Source: an uncultured Clostridia bacterium (GTDB lineage: Bacteria > Bacillota > Clostridia > Christensenellales > CAG-314). From it: DNA of 6,665 nucleotides. The notes under the pieces were generated by a model that did no database searches, was not told the origin of the DNA, and was given only the letters and a program-made list of their open reading frames with translations. The position numbers and the translations under genes were made by a program. The first letter of the stretch is position 1. Each line of letters starts with the position of its first letter. The stretch spans positions 1-6,665 of the forward strand of contig CALLXO010000034.1 in NCBI GenBank assembly GCA_937875645.1, written 5' to 3'. Positions 1-5,732 of this stretch are shown in pieces.

Positions 1-177
1 ATATTTGTCAAGATTATCTTCCTTAACAATAATATAATCCACCTTTTGATTGCGGCAAAAAGCTTCGCTCACCAGCTTAATACCTTCTATCAGGTATTTT
101 CCTAACTCGTCACGGTATTTTTTTTGTAGCAATTTTTTTGCGTATACAATTTTTGAATTGTTTGCACTTGTTATCAT
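1..177 (-). CDS. TrmH/SpoU-family RNA methyltransferase, N-terminal fragment (cut by window edge)
   Basis: The ATG at 177-175 opens a frame that stays open for 59 codons to the window edge. It begins MITSANNSKIVYAKKLLQKK, and residues 21-36 (YRDELGKYLIEGIKLV) match the usual start of SpoU/TrmH-family 2'-O-ribose methyltransferases, where an N-terminal substrate-binding domain precedes the knotted SAM-binding domain. Only the first domain is visible, so target RNA and subfamily cannot be decided; the likely relative is the YsgA-type rRNA methylase that often follows rplT in Bacillota. The start is odd: the ATG directly touches the U-tract of the rplT terminator and has no normal ribosome binding site. 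The nearest purine-rich stretch, AAGG, lies 13 bases away inside the terminator stem. Family call fairly sure, subfamily unsure. Confidence 0.82.
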   Translation of the reverse strand, partial: MITSANNSKIVYAKKLLQKKYRDELGKYLIEGIKLVSEAFCRNQKVDYIIVKEDNLDKY

Positions 178-208
178 AAAAAAACAAAAGCCTTCATGAC
201 GAAGGCTT
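178..208 (-). terminator. Rho-independent terminator of the infC-rpmI-rplT operon
   Basis: A perfect 8-bp stem (188-195 with 201-208, AAGCCTTC/GAAGGCTT) closes a 5-base loop. On the minus strand it is followed by TTTTG and then seven T residues (184-178). It sits 11 bases after the rplT stop codon and ends exactly where the start codon of the next gene begins. Confidence 0.93.
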
Positions 209-218
209 AATTTGTCAA

Positions 219-572
219 TTAATTAAGATTGGCTTTTGCTGCTTCCGCCAGTTTAGAAAAAGCGTTGCTGTCGTTTACCGCTATATCCGCCAATACTTTG
301 CGGTTTAAATCAATTTTTGCAACCTTCAAACCATGCATCATTTTGCTGTACGAAAGACCGTTAGCCCTTGCCGCAGCGTTGATACGTGCAATCCACAAGT
401 TGCGGAAATCTCTTTTTTTGAGTTTGCGTCCGATATAAGCATAATTGCCTGACTTCATGACGGCTTGACGTGCTACACGGTAATTTTTGCTTTTTGCACC
501 AAAATAACCTTTTGCTAATTTTAAAATCTTTCTGCGTTTTTTTGCAGCGTTTACTCCGCGTTTAATTCTCAT
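219..572 (-). CDS. rplT: 50S ribosomal protein L20
   Basis: This is a 117-residue basic protein, normal length for bacterial L20. It starts [20 protein letters not shown] and carries the family segments around residues 32-60 ([30 protein letters not shown]) and the C-terminal globular part with [12 protein letters not shown]20 binds 23S rRNA early in large-subunit assembly and, in Bacillota and Enterobacteria, represses its own operon by binding a leader RNA that mimics its rRNA site. The start is set by a GGGAGGT ribosome binding site at 587-581, 8 bases upstream, which begins one base after the rpmI stop codon. This tight spacing suggests translational coupling. It is the last gene before the terminator at 208-178. 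Confidence 0.98.
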   Translation of the reverse strand: MRIKRGVNAAKKRRKILKLAKGYFGAKSKNYRVARQAVMKSGNYAYIGRKLKKRDFRNLWIARINAAARANGLSYSKMMHGLKVAKIDLNRKVLADIAVNDSNAFSKLAEAAKANLN

Positions 573-588
573 ACCAGTCTACCTCCCA

Positions 589-783
589 TCAGTACGGCAA
601 CATAAGTCTAATTGTTTTTTCCTGCGTTTTATCGACATAAGCAGGTCCGCGTAAACCGCGAGTACGTTTGGTTGTCTTTTTGGTCAATATATGGTTTTTG
701 TTCATCTGAGACCTTTTGACTTTTCCTGATTTTTTAACGCTGAACCTTTTTGCAGCGCCGCTGTGGGTTTTTTGTTTAGGCAT
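589..783 (-). CDS. rpmI: 50S ribosomal protein L35
   Basis: This 64-residue, very basic protein has the L35 hallmarks: MPKQKTHSGAAKRF at the N-terminus, a Lys/Arg-rich middle, and RLMLPY at the C-terminus. It is a late-assembling protein of the large ribosomal subunit. Its ATG overlaps the infC stop codon by one base (TAATG), and its ribosome binding site (GGAGGAGGT around 800-792) also encodes the Gly-Gly-Gly near the end of IF3. Translation is therefore very probably coupled to infC. The order infC-rpmI-rplT is the classic conserved operon. Confidence 0.97.
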   Translation of the reverse strand: MPKQKTHSGAAKRFSVKKSGKVKRSQMNKNHILTKKTTKRTRGLRGPAYVDKTQEKTIRLMLPY

Positions 784-1343
784 TATTGTTTACCTCCTCC
801 CGTTAAATTCTTTGGCTTTGTCGTCGTTGCGTTTTTAACAGTAACAGGCACTAATATCATGGTGATAAATCTACCCTCCGCAACGGGATGTTTCTCTATT
901 ACAGCATAGTCTTTTAAAGATTCTGCAAATTTTAAAGTCACCGCAACACCTTCGTTTATATACGCCATTTGTCGGCCTCTTAACCTCAGTGATACTTTGA
1001 CTTTGTTGCCTTCCTTAAAGAACTTCGCCGCAGTTTTTGCTTTTGTAGTTAGATCCCCCGCGTCTATTGTCATAGACAGACGAATCTCTTTAAGTTCTAC
1101 AATTTTTTGATTCTTTTTAGCTTCCTTCTCTTTTTTGCTAATTTCGTAACGGTACTTGCCATAATCCATAATTTTGCATACCGGCGGAACAGCAGTAGGA
1201 GAAATTTTGACTAAATCCAAGTGAGCATCGTCAGCTATTCTTTGCGCTTCTCGAGCGCTGATTATACCGAGCTGAGAACCGTCTGCGCCGATAAGACGCA
1301 CTTCCCTATCTCTAATTTGCCCGTTTGTTTGAAGTTCTTTAAT
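783..1343 (-). CDS. infC: Translation initiation factor IF-3, AUU start codon
   Basis: IF3 binds the 30S subunit, keeps it apart from 50S, and checks initiator tRNA and start codon. I place the start at ATT 1343-1341, not at the GTG at 1301. The 14 extra codons (KELQTNGQIRDRE after the start) continue the conserved IF3 N-terminus, and a GGAGGT site at 1357-1352 lies 8 bases upstream of the ATT. No ATG or GTG fits that ribosome binding site. The product is 186 residues. The N-terminal domain spans about 1-80 with the signature VCKIMDYGKYRYE at 55-67, followed by a Lys-rich linker at about 70-85 and a C-terminal domain containing RLRGRQM at 110-116. The rare AUU start is known from E. coli infC, where IF3 discriminates against it and so represses itself. 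Its TAA overlaps the rpmI ATG. Confidence 0.95.
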   Translation of the reverse strand: MKELQTNGQIRDREVRLIGADGSQLGIISAREAQRIADDAHLDLVKISPTAVPPVCKIMDYGKYRYEISKKEKEAKKNQKIVELKEIRLSMTIDAGDLTTKAKTAAKFFKEGNKVKVSLRLRGRQMAYINEGVAVTLKFAESLKDYAVIEKHPVAEGRFITMILVPVTVKNATTTKPKNLTGGGKQ

Positions 1344-1351
1344 AGTTGATT

Positions 1352-1357
1352 ACCTCC
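1352..1357 (-). promoter_or_regulatory. infC ribosome binding site (decides the AUU start)
   Basis: GGAGGT on the minus strand lies 8 bases before ATT 1343-1341 and directly after the attenuator U-tract. The distance to the GTG at 1301 is far too long, so the site supports the AUU start. Confidence 0.9.
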
Positions 1358-1358
1358 G

Positions 1359-1388
1359 AAAAAAAAATGTGAACAAGAAAGTTCACAT
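1359..1388 (-). terminator. Attenuator terminator in the infC leader
   Basis: An 8-bp perfect stem (1367-1374 with 1381-1388, ATGTGAAC/GTTCACAT) and a 6-base loop are followed on the minus strand by a run of T residues ending at 1359. It lies between the infC promoter and its ribosome binding site, so it can only act as a conditional terminator. Confidence 0.92.
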
Positions 1389-1490
1389 CTCTAAGACAGG
1401 CTAATTTTAGATAGCTAAATTTAGCAACATCGTTTACCTTACAACTGTTTGCCGTATAGGTGAGAAAGTGACTTTCTTCTTTGTAACAAT

Positions 1491-1519
1491 ATATTAACAA
1501 ATAAATACGGCATTGTCAA
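1491..1519 (-). promoter_or_regulatory. infC operon promoter (sigma-A type)
   Basis: On the minus strand TTGACA (1519-1514) is separated by 17 bases from TAATAT (1496-1491), with a TG one base before the -10 box (extended -10). The predicted start of transcription is near 1484. It lies only about 40 bases beyond the thrS stop codon. No clear terminator follows thrS, so read-through from thrS into infC is also possible. Confidence 0.88.
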
Positions 1520-1558
1520 TTGTTTGATAACAAAATAATTATATTTGTTGTTTATTAA

Positions 1559-3496
1559 TTAATCGTGCGCTTTTGTCCTTATCTCTTCAAGAATTTTTTC
1601 GCTAAAGCGTTCAAACTCCATAGAGCCTATATCTCCATCACGACGACTTCTTACCGACACAGTATTTTCTGCAACTTCTTTGTCGCCTATTATAAGCATA
1701 TATGGGATTTTAAATAACTGTGCTTCTCTTATTTTAAACCCTACTTTTTCGTTGCGTGTATCGCTCTCGGCAAAAATACCTTTTTGTTTAAGTTTTGTGC
1801 AAATTTCTTCCGTAGCCTCTTTTGTCCTGTCCGTCAGACTAATAACCTTTACTTGCACCGGCGATAGCCAAGTGGGGAAAGCGCCTGCATACTTTTCTAT
1901 AAGCATAGCAAGTGTCCGCTCATAACAGCCTATACTGCTACGGTGGATTATATAAGGGTATTGTTTTACGCCGTTTTCGTCCACATAAGTCATCTCAAAA
2001 CGCTGTGCTAACGCAAAATCAATTTGAATAGTAAAGAGCGTATCTTCCTTGCCGTATACATTGACGCTCTGCACGTCAAGTTTAGGTCCGTAAAACGCCG
2101 CTTCCCCTATCGCTTCGTAATAAGAAATACCTATCTTATCAAGTATCTTTTTCATGAGCGATTCACTTTTTTCCCACGCTTCGGGGTTATTAATATATTT
2201 TTCCATATTATTTGGGTCATAGCGAGAAAAACGGAAAGTAACGTCTTTTGAAATACCTAACGCATCATGAATATATCGAATTAAATCCAATACGCCTAAA
2301 AACTCTTGTTCTACTTGGTCAGGGCGGCAAATTATATGTCCATCTGCTAAGGTAAATTGACGCACTCTGATAAGTCCGTGCATTTCTCCGCTGCTTTCGT
2401 TGCGGAACAAAACTGCCGTTTCGTTAAAGCGTGCAGGCAAATCTTTATAGCTTTTTACGCCATTTTTAAAAATTTCAAAATGGAAAGGACACTCCATAGG
2501 ACGCAGAGCCAAAACTTCTTGCGTGTCGCTTTTGTCAGCATCTCCCAAAATAAACATTCCGTCACGATAATGGTCCCAATGTCCGCTAACTTTGTATAAA
2601 TCACTTTTTGCCATTAAGGGAGTACGCACATATTGATAGCCACGGCGTTCCTCCTCGTCTTCTACCCAACGCTGCATAGCTTTTATTATGCGTGCACCTT
2701 TGGGCATAAGGAGCGGCAAACCTTGACCCACCATTTCGGCTGTCATAAATAATCCTAATTCGCGACCTAACTTGTTGTGGTCACGTTTTTTAGCTTCTTC
2801 TACACGGAGTAAATAATCTTCTAAATCGCTTTTTTTGTCAAAAGACGTGCCGTAAATGCGGGTAAGCATTTTATTTTTGCTGTCTCCGCGCCAATAAGCG
2901 CCTGCAAGCTGAGTGAGTTTAAAAGCTTTTACTTTGCCGGTAGAAGCCAAATGTGGACCTCTGCATAAATCAAAGAAGTTACCCTGATAATATACGCCTA
3001 CTTGGCAATCGGTAATATCTTCTATTAATTCAAGCTTATATGGCTCTCCATAAAATAGTTTTTTTGCCTGTTTTGTGTCCATAGTTTTGCGAATAATAGG
3101 TAAATCAGCTTTTATTATGCGCTGCATTTCTGCTTCAATAAGCAGCAAATCTTCCTGTGCTATGGGTGTTTTAAAATCAAAATCATAATAAAAACAATTT
3201 TTAACAGATGGTCCTATTGCAAGTTTAGCAGTAGGATAAATTGTTTTTACTGCCTGCGCTAAAATATGACTGGACGTATGACGGTAAACATCTCTGCCTT
3301 CCTCATCCTTAAAAGTAAACACTCTAAAAGTACAATCACTATCAATTACTGTGTTGATGTCACGTAATTCCCCGTTTATACTGACAGCTAAAGCATTACG
3401 CAAAAGTCCTTCGCTAATGTTAGCGATGACGTCTTTTGCTAAAACACCTTTTTGATACTGTTTAACACTACCGTCCAACATGGTAATATTTATCAT
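1559..3496 (-). CDS. thrS: Threonine--tRNA ligase
   Basis: Class II synthetase that charges tRNA-Thr with threonine in an ATP-dependent reaction. The 645-residue product is full length. Domains in order: TGS domain (about 1-60); N2 editing domain with His73/His77 (HTSSH) and Cys178-x3-His182; catalytic core with motif 1 near 267-290, motif 2 around Arg365 (FRNE), and motif 3 at 518-527 (HR...GCYER); C-terminal anticodon-binding domain from about 546. The zinc ligands of the active site appear as Cys336, His387 and His518. The editing residues are intact, so Ser-tRNA(Thr) proofreading is expected. The ATG at 3496 is chosen because the TTG at 3508 overlaps the ribosome binding site GGAGGT and the TGS domain begins at MINITMLDGS. 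Control is through the T-box leader just upstream. Confidence 0.98.
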   Translation of the reverse strand: MINITMLDGSVKQYQKGVLAKDVIANISEGLLRNALAVSINGELRDINTVIDSDCTFRVFTFKDEEGRDVYRHTSSHILAQAVKTIYPTAKLAIGPSVKNCFYYDFDFKTPIAQEDLLLIEAEMQRIIKADLPIIRKTMDTKQAKKLFYGEPYKLELIEDITDCQVGVYYQGNFFDLCRGPHLASTGKVKAFKLTQLAGAYWRGDSKNKMLTRIYGTSFDKKSDLEDYLLRVEEAKKRDHNKLGRELGLFMTAEMVGQGLPLLMPKGARIIKAMQRWVEDEEERRGYQYVRTPLMAKSDLYKVSGHWDHYRDGMFILGDADKSDTQEVLALRPMECPFHFEIFKNGVKSYKDLPARFNETAVLFRNESSGEMHGLIRVRQFTLADGHIICRPDQVEQEFLGVLDLIRYIHDALGISKDVTFRFSRYDPNNMEKYINNPEAWEKSESLMKKILDKIGISYYEAIGEAAFYGPKLDVQSVNVYGKEDTLFTIQIDFALAQRFEMTYVDENGVKQYPYIIHRSSIGCYERTLAMLIEKYAGAFPTWLSPVQVKVISLTDRTKEATEEICTKLKQKGIFAESDTRNEKVGFKIREAQLFKIPYMLIIGDKEVAENTVSVRSRRDGDIGSMEFERFSEKILEEIRTKAHD

Positions 3497-3500
3497 AACT

Positions 3501-3506
3501 ACCTCC
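3501..3506 (-). promoter_or_regulatory. thrS ribosome binding site, short spacing
   Basis: GGAGGT lies only 4 bases before the ATG at 3496. It excludes the in-frame TTG at 3508, which lies on top of it. A second in-frame ATG at 3481 would sit 19 bases away and would cut into the TGS strand, so 3496 is preferred. Confidence 0.8.
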
Positions 3507-3510
3507 AAAT

Positions 3511-3537
3511 AAAAAAACCTTTGAAAAAATTCAAAGG
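3511..3537 (-). terminator. T-box terminator of thrS
   Basis: The stem pairs CCTTTGAA with TTCAAAGG (3518-3525 with 3530-3537, 8 bp) around a 4-base loop, followed on the minus strand by seven T residues (3517-3511). It sits between the T-box sequence and the thrS ribosome binding site. Confidence 0.93.
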
Positions 3538-3735
3538 ACGAATAAACTTATCCGCGGTTCCACCTTTTTTGTCGAAATACTTTCGACCTCTCAACGCAGC
3601 AATATACATATTGCTATTGGCACATAGATAAGTGGTACATTATTTGCGGCTTTTGCGCGACTCACACCGTAACGCGCTCGCTGATTTAGTTTTGCAAATT
3701 TGCGTGTCTTATCCGACTGCTATTAATTTGATTTG
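3511..3735 (-). promoter_or_regulatory. T-box riboswitch, threonine specific
   Basis: The near-universal T-box element AGGTGGAACCGCG is present at 3565-3553. Stem I can be drawn: base GATAAG (3713-3708) with CTTATC (3632-3627), and a second helix ATTTGC (3699-3694) with GCAAAT (3647-3642). Between them lies the specifier loop, whose 3' side contains ACC (3636-3634), a threonine codon, followed by A. This fits the rule that a purine follows the specifier. A hairpin at 3598-3615 (7 bp) and another at 3571-3587 (7 bp, 3-base loop) precede the T-box. AAAGG just 5' of the T-box core can pair with CCTTT of the terminator to form the antiterminator. Uncharged tRNA-Thr (anticodon GGU) should bind and allow thrS transcription; charged tRNA should not. 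The distal part of Stem I is not resolved here. Confidence 0.95.
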
Positions 3736-3740
3736 GTATA

Positions 3741-3768
3741 ATTTTAGCACAAAATAATATTTTGTCAA
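3741..3768 (-). promoter_or_regulatory. thrS promoter (sigma-A type), overlapping the ytxC-like stop codon
   Basis: TTGACA (3768-3763) and TAAAAT (3746-3741) are 16 bases apart, with TG one base before the -10 box. Transcription would start near 3734, just upstream of Stem I of the T-box. The TGA stop of the upstream gene (3767-3765) lies inside the -35 hexamer. Confidence 0.85.
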
Positions 3769-4532
3769 ACGTTTATTCCTAAAAATTCCTTAACGTTAAA
3801 CAACTCGTTTATTATCTCGCTAAACTCTGTGCCCAGTCCCTCCATGTCGCCGCAAAACTTGACTAAATTTGGATTGAAACAAATAAGATTAAATAATATT
3901 TGCTCTCTTACGTCATACTTGTCAGGAAAAGTGCAAAATTTAAGCATAAGCTTTTCTTTAGCGTTAAACATCTCAAAATTCTTTTTTTCTGTGCCTAATA
4001 CTACGGTGACGGTGTCTGACAAACAAGGTATTGCATCAAGCAAAAAGGAAAGAAACTCATACAATACATTCCGCTCTGACAAAAAGCCGCTATAATTATT
4101 GGACAAATCAACAACCTCGTTCCATTTCTTTTTTACGTCAATGAGCCTAAAATTATAGCAACCATCTAAAGCGAGAGTATCTAAATCGTTTATTTTTCGT
4201 TTAATATAATTGGTGTCGTAATTACTATCAAAAACGCACATAGTGTTAATTAGCGTTTTGCCTAAAAGCGAATCGCTCTCAATTTTAATTTTTTCTTTTA
4301 AATACCTGTTTTTATAGCCTATTGCCAGCACTTCGGCGGTTACACCCTTGACCGCTTTGTTTATTTGATTAAAGCACTCGTCTTTTACCGCTATACCTAA
4401 TTTTGCCCTGCCTCCTTTTTTGGAAAGAGCCAAAACCCCTCCCGTTGCCTTGACAGGTGCGGCGACTTTATCATGAATATAGTTTAACATGTATTCGTCA
4501 GGTTGGTCGACGTCAATAAGCAATTCCCGCAT
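3765..4532 (-). CDS. ytxC: YtxC-like putative sporulation-associated protein
   Basis: The product has 255 residues and no signal peptide or membrane segment. Residues 122-130 (LDGCYNFRL) and 149-164 (ending in EFLSFLLD) resemble the DGF-x-FRL and FLVEKEY-x-EF blocks that I associate with the YtxC family. The C-terminal stretch at about 209-227 (REQILFNLICFNPNLV) fits the closing block of that family. Position also fits: in Bacillus and many Clostridia ytxC lies directly upstream of thrS. The biochemical role is unknown; the family is labelled sporulation-related mainly from its distribution. It has several cysteines (53, 99, 125, 170, 200, 218, 227) and the match is divergent. The ribosome binding site AGAGGAG is only 3 bases from the ATG. 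The family call is made from memory of motifs and synteny, not from a search. Confidence 0.7.
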   Translation of the reverse strand: MRELLIDVDQPDEYMLNYIHDKVAAPVKATGGVLALSKKGGRAKLGIAVKDECFNQINKAVKGVTAEVLAIGYKNRYLKEKIKIESDSLLGKTLINTMCVFDSNYDTNYIKRKINDLDTLALDGCYNFRLIDVKKKWNEVVDLSNNYSGFLSERNVLYEFLSFLLDAIPCLSDTVTVVLGTEKKNFEMFNAKEKLMLKFCTFPDKYDVREQILFNLICFNPNLVKFCGDMEGLGTEFSEIINELFNVKEFLGINV

Positions 4533-4602
4533 AAACTCCTCTGTTTAAAATTAGTTTATGCAATATATCTTGTTTTTTACCTGACGAAGAGGAAAATAGC
4601 TT

Positions 4603-5304
4603 TTATATTTTTAGTTTTTTTAAGTATATTTTCTTTTGTGCATCAATTCTGTACGACTCTATTGCCTTGCTTAATGCTTTGTTTCGAGTAAACTTATCCA
4701 GAAAGCAAGTTTCGACAGATAAAAAAGCTACCGTTTGCTCGTAACAAAATATTAGTAGTACGCTGACAAGCCATGCCACCGCCATGTCTATATAATAATG
4801 CTTTTCGCAATTAATATTTTTCAGTTGACCTATTACTCTTATAAAATTATCATTGTCAGCAAAGTTTTGCAGCAACAATACAATACCTAAACGCACACTA
4901 AAAGGATAATGCGACTTAATTAATCTTTCAATAAATGTCCATAGCAACTCTCTGTCACTTTTTTTAACTTTTAAAGCGGAAGCAACAGAGTCACATACTG
5001 CCCAATTATCTATAGTTTTAGAAAATTCTTCTAAATAGCTAAATTTTTTATCCGTTTCTATTGTAGCTTTAGCAATGCAAAACCCTTTTATAAACTCATA
5101 TTCGATATACACGCCGCTTTCCATCTTCATAATACTGTCTATGCTCTCAGTTTTTAGCACCTGTTGCGCAATTTTTTTTAAAAACGGAACTTTTACCCCC
5201 AACAAAGGAGTAGGAGAATTGGTGATTTTAGTGGTAAAGCATTTGTAATTTTTGTCGATTGCGGAAACTAACAACTGGTAAATTTTTTCTTGTAAATTAT
5301 CCAT
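4603..5304 (-). CDS. AlkD-like DNA alkylation repair protein (HEAT-like repeats)
   Basis: This 233-residue soluble protein belongs to the AlkC/AlkD-type DNA alkylation repair family. Members are built from HEAT-like helical pairs, and some remove 3- and 7-alkylated purines from DNA. Key segments are IDNWAVCD (98-105), SVRLGIVLLLQNF (136-148), YYIDMAVAWLVS (170-181) and RNKALSKAIESYRI (207-220). The residues important in Bacillus cereus AlkD (Trp109, Asp113, Arg148, Trp187) have counterparts with nearly the same spacing: Trp101, Asp105, Arg138, Trp178. A working glycosylase is therefore plausible. The start is unusual: no ribosome binding site is visible, and the acpP terminator U-tract ends 3 bases before the ATG. 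The stop is 70 bases upstream of the ytxC-like gene; this gap shows no clear promoter or terminator, so the two may be co-transcribed. Confidence 0.87.
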   Translation of the reverse strand: MDNLQEKIYQLLVSAIDKNYKCFTTKITNSPTPLLGVKVPFLKKIAQQVLKTESIDSIMKMESGVYIEYEFIKGFCIAKATIETDKKFSYLEEFSKTIDNWAVCDSVASALKVKKSDRELLWTFIERLIKSHYPFSVRLGIVLLLQNFADNDNFIRVIGQLKNINCEKHYYIDMAVAWLVSVLLIFCYEQTVAFLSVETCFLDKFTRNKALSKAIESYRIDAQKKIYLKKLKI

Positions 5305-5307
5305 TAT

Positions 5308-5343
5308 AAAAACAAAAGCCGTAACGAAGACTCCGCACGGCTT
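5308..5343 (-). terminator. Rho-independent terminator of acpP
   Basis: A 7-bp stem (5316-5322 with 5337-5343, AAGCCGT/ACGGCTT) encloses a 14-base loop that can pair weakly with itself. On the minus strand TTTTG and five T residues follow. It lies 12 bases past the acpP stop and ends 3 bases before the ATG of the AlkD-like gene. Confidence 0.88.
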
Positions 5344-5355
5344 GATTTATTCAGT

Positions 5356-5586
5356 TTATTTTTTGTTGGCTTCTACGTATTCAACAATTGCGCCGACAGT
5401 TTTTAATTCGGTAGCTACTTCATCAGGAACAGTAATCTCATATTCCTCTTCCAGAGTCATAAGCATCTCTACAACGTCAAGAGAGTCAGCGCCCAAATCA
5501 TTAATTATGTTTGATTCCATAGTAATTTTTTCCGGCTCGATATTTAATTGCTCTGCCAACAATGATTTAACTTTTTCAAAAACCAT
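5356..5586 (-). CDS. acpP: Acyl carrier protein
   Basis: A 76-residue acidic protein with the carrier motif [10 protein letters not shown] at 31-40. Ser35 is the site where holo-ACP synthase attaches the 4'-phosphopantetheine arm. It shuttles growing acyl chains between enzymes of type II fatty acid synthesis in the cytosol and donates them to lipid synthesis. The start at 5586 ([10 protein letters not shown]) is set by GGAGG at 5597-5593, 6 bases upstream. An in-frame extension to 5640 would run through the promoter and has no support. The gene stands alone between its own promoter and terminator; no other fatty acid genes are in the window. Confidence 0.97.
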   Translation of the reverse strand: MVFEKVKSLLAEQLNIEPEKITMESNIINDLGADSLDVVEMLMTLEEEYEITVPDEVATELKTVGAIVEYVEANKK

Positions 5587-5610
5587 ATTTAACCTCCGTA
5601 ATTTTCGTTC

Positions 5611-5640
5611 ATTATACACTAACAAGCGAGGAAATAGCAA
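5611..5640 (-). promoter_or_regulatory. acpP promoter (sigma-A type)
   Basis: A perfect TATAAT (5616-5611) is preceded by TTGCTA (5640-5635, 4 of 6 consensus bases) at 18 bases. The predicted transcription start near 5604 gives a short leader of about 20 bases to the ATG. Confidence 0.75.
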
Positions 5641-5683
5641 CAGTTTAACGCCGATTTATAGTATTTTATCAATTTTTTCGAAA

Positions 5684-5712
5684 TTTACATATATTGTAGT
5701 GCAATATATAAC
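5684..5712 (+). promoter_or_regulatory. Promoter of the Cys/Pro-rich gene, with internal inverted repeat
   Basis: TTTACA (5684-5689) and TATAAC (5707-5712) are 17 bases apart. An 8-bp inverted repeat, ATATATTG (5689-5696) and CAATATAT (5702-5709) with a 5-base spacer, fills the space between the boxes and overlaps the -10. It could be an operator, but the arms are AT-rich. Transcription would start near 5719, diverging from acpP. Confidence 0.68.
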
Positions 5713-5732
5713 TAAGAAAAGACGGAGAAATT

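Larger units (their letters stand above)
1344..1484 (-). promoter_or_regulatory. L20-type ribosomal protein leader of infC-rpmI-rplT
   Basis: This is the leader of about 140 nt between the mapped promoter and the infC start. Three structures can be drawn. (1) Terminator stem 1367-1374/1381-1388. (2) Antiterminator: minus-strand bases 1478-1468 (AAGAAAGTCAC) can pair with 1386-1375 (GTGAACTTTCTT), giving 11 bp with one bulged A and destroying the terminator. (3) A central hairpin, 1425-1415 with 1410-1400, with 10 of 11 positions paired and a 4-base loop. This matches the known Bacillota L20 leader design, in which L20 binding favours termination. The assignment to that family rests on position and architecture; I did not run a covariance search. 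Confidence 0.82.

Noticed and set aside
176..197. Seven-codon mini-ORF on the minus strand (ATG at 197, stop overlapping the methyltransferase ATG as ATGA) that could act as a leader peptide.
   Set aside because: It lies inside the terminator stem and U-tract, has no ribosome binding site, and its sequence is dictated by the hairpin; most likely chance.
1520..1557. Possible thrS terminator made of the AACAAATA/TATTTTGTT imperfect repeat.
   Set aside because: Weak AT-only pairing with no U-tract after it; read-through from thrS into infC is not excluded.
1680..2599. Several plus-strand frames of 75-81 codons opposite thrS.
   Set aside because: They are antisense shadows of a well-identified full-length gene, with no ribosome binding sites or recognisable products.
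4533..4602. A CATAAACT motif before the ytxC-like gene that resembles a sigma-E -10 box.
   Set aside because: No matching -35 element at the right distance; a single AT-rich 8-mer is weak evidence, so no sporulation promoter is claimed.
5304..5310. TATAAT overlapping the start of the AlkD-like gene, as a -10 box.
   Set aside because: It would start transcription inside the gene, past its first codon, and no good -35 lies 16-18 bases upstream.
5587..5640. N-terminal extension of acpP to 5640.
   Set aside because: The extension covers the promoter -10 and -35 boxes and the ribosome binding site; ACP length and start are normal at 5586.
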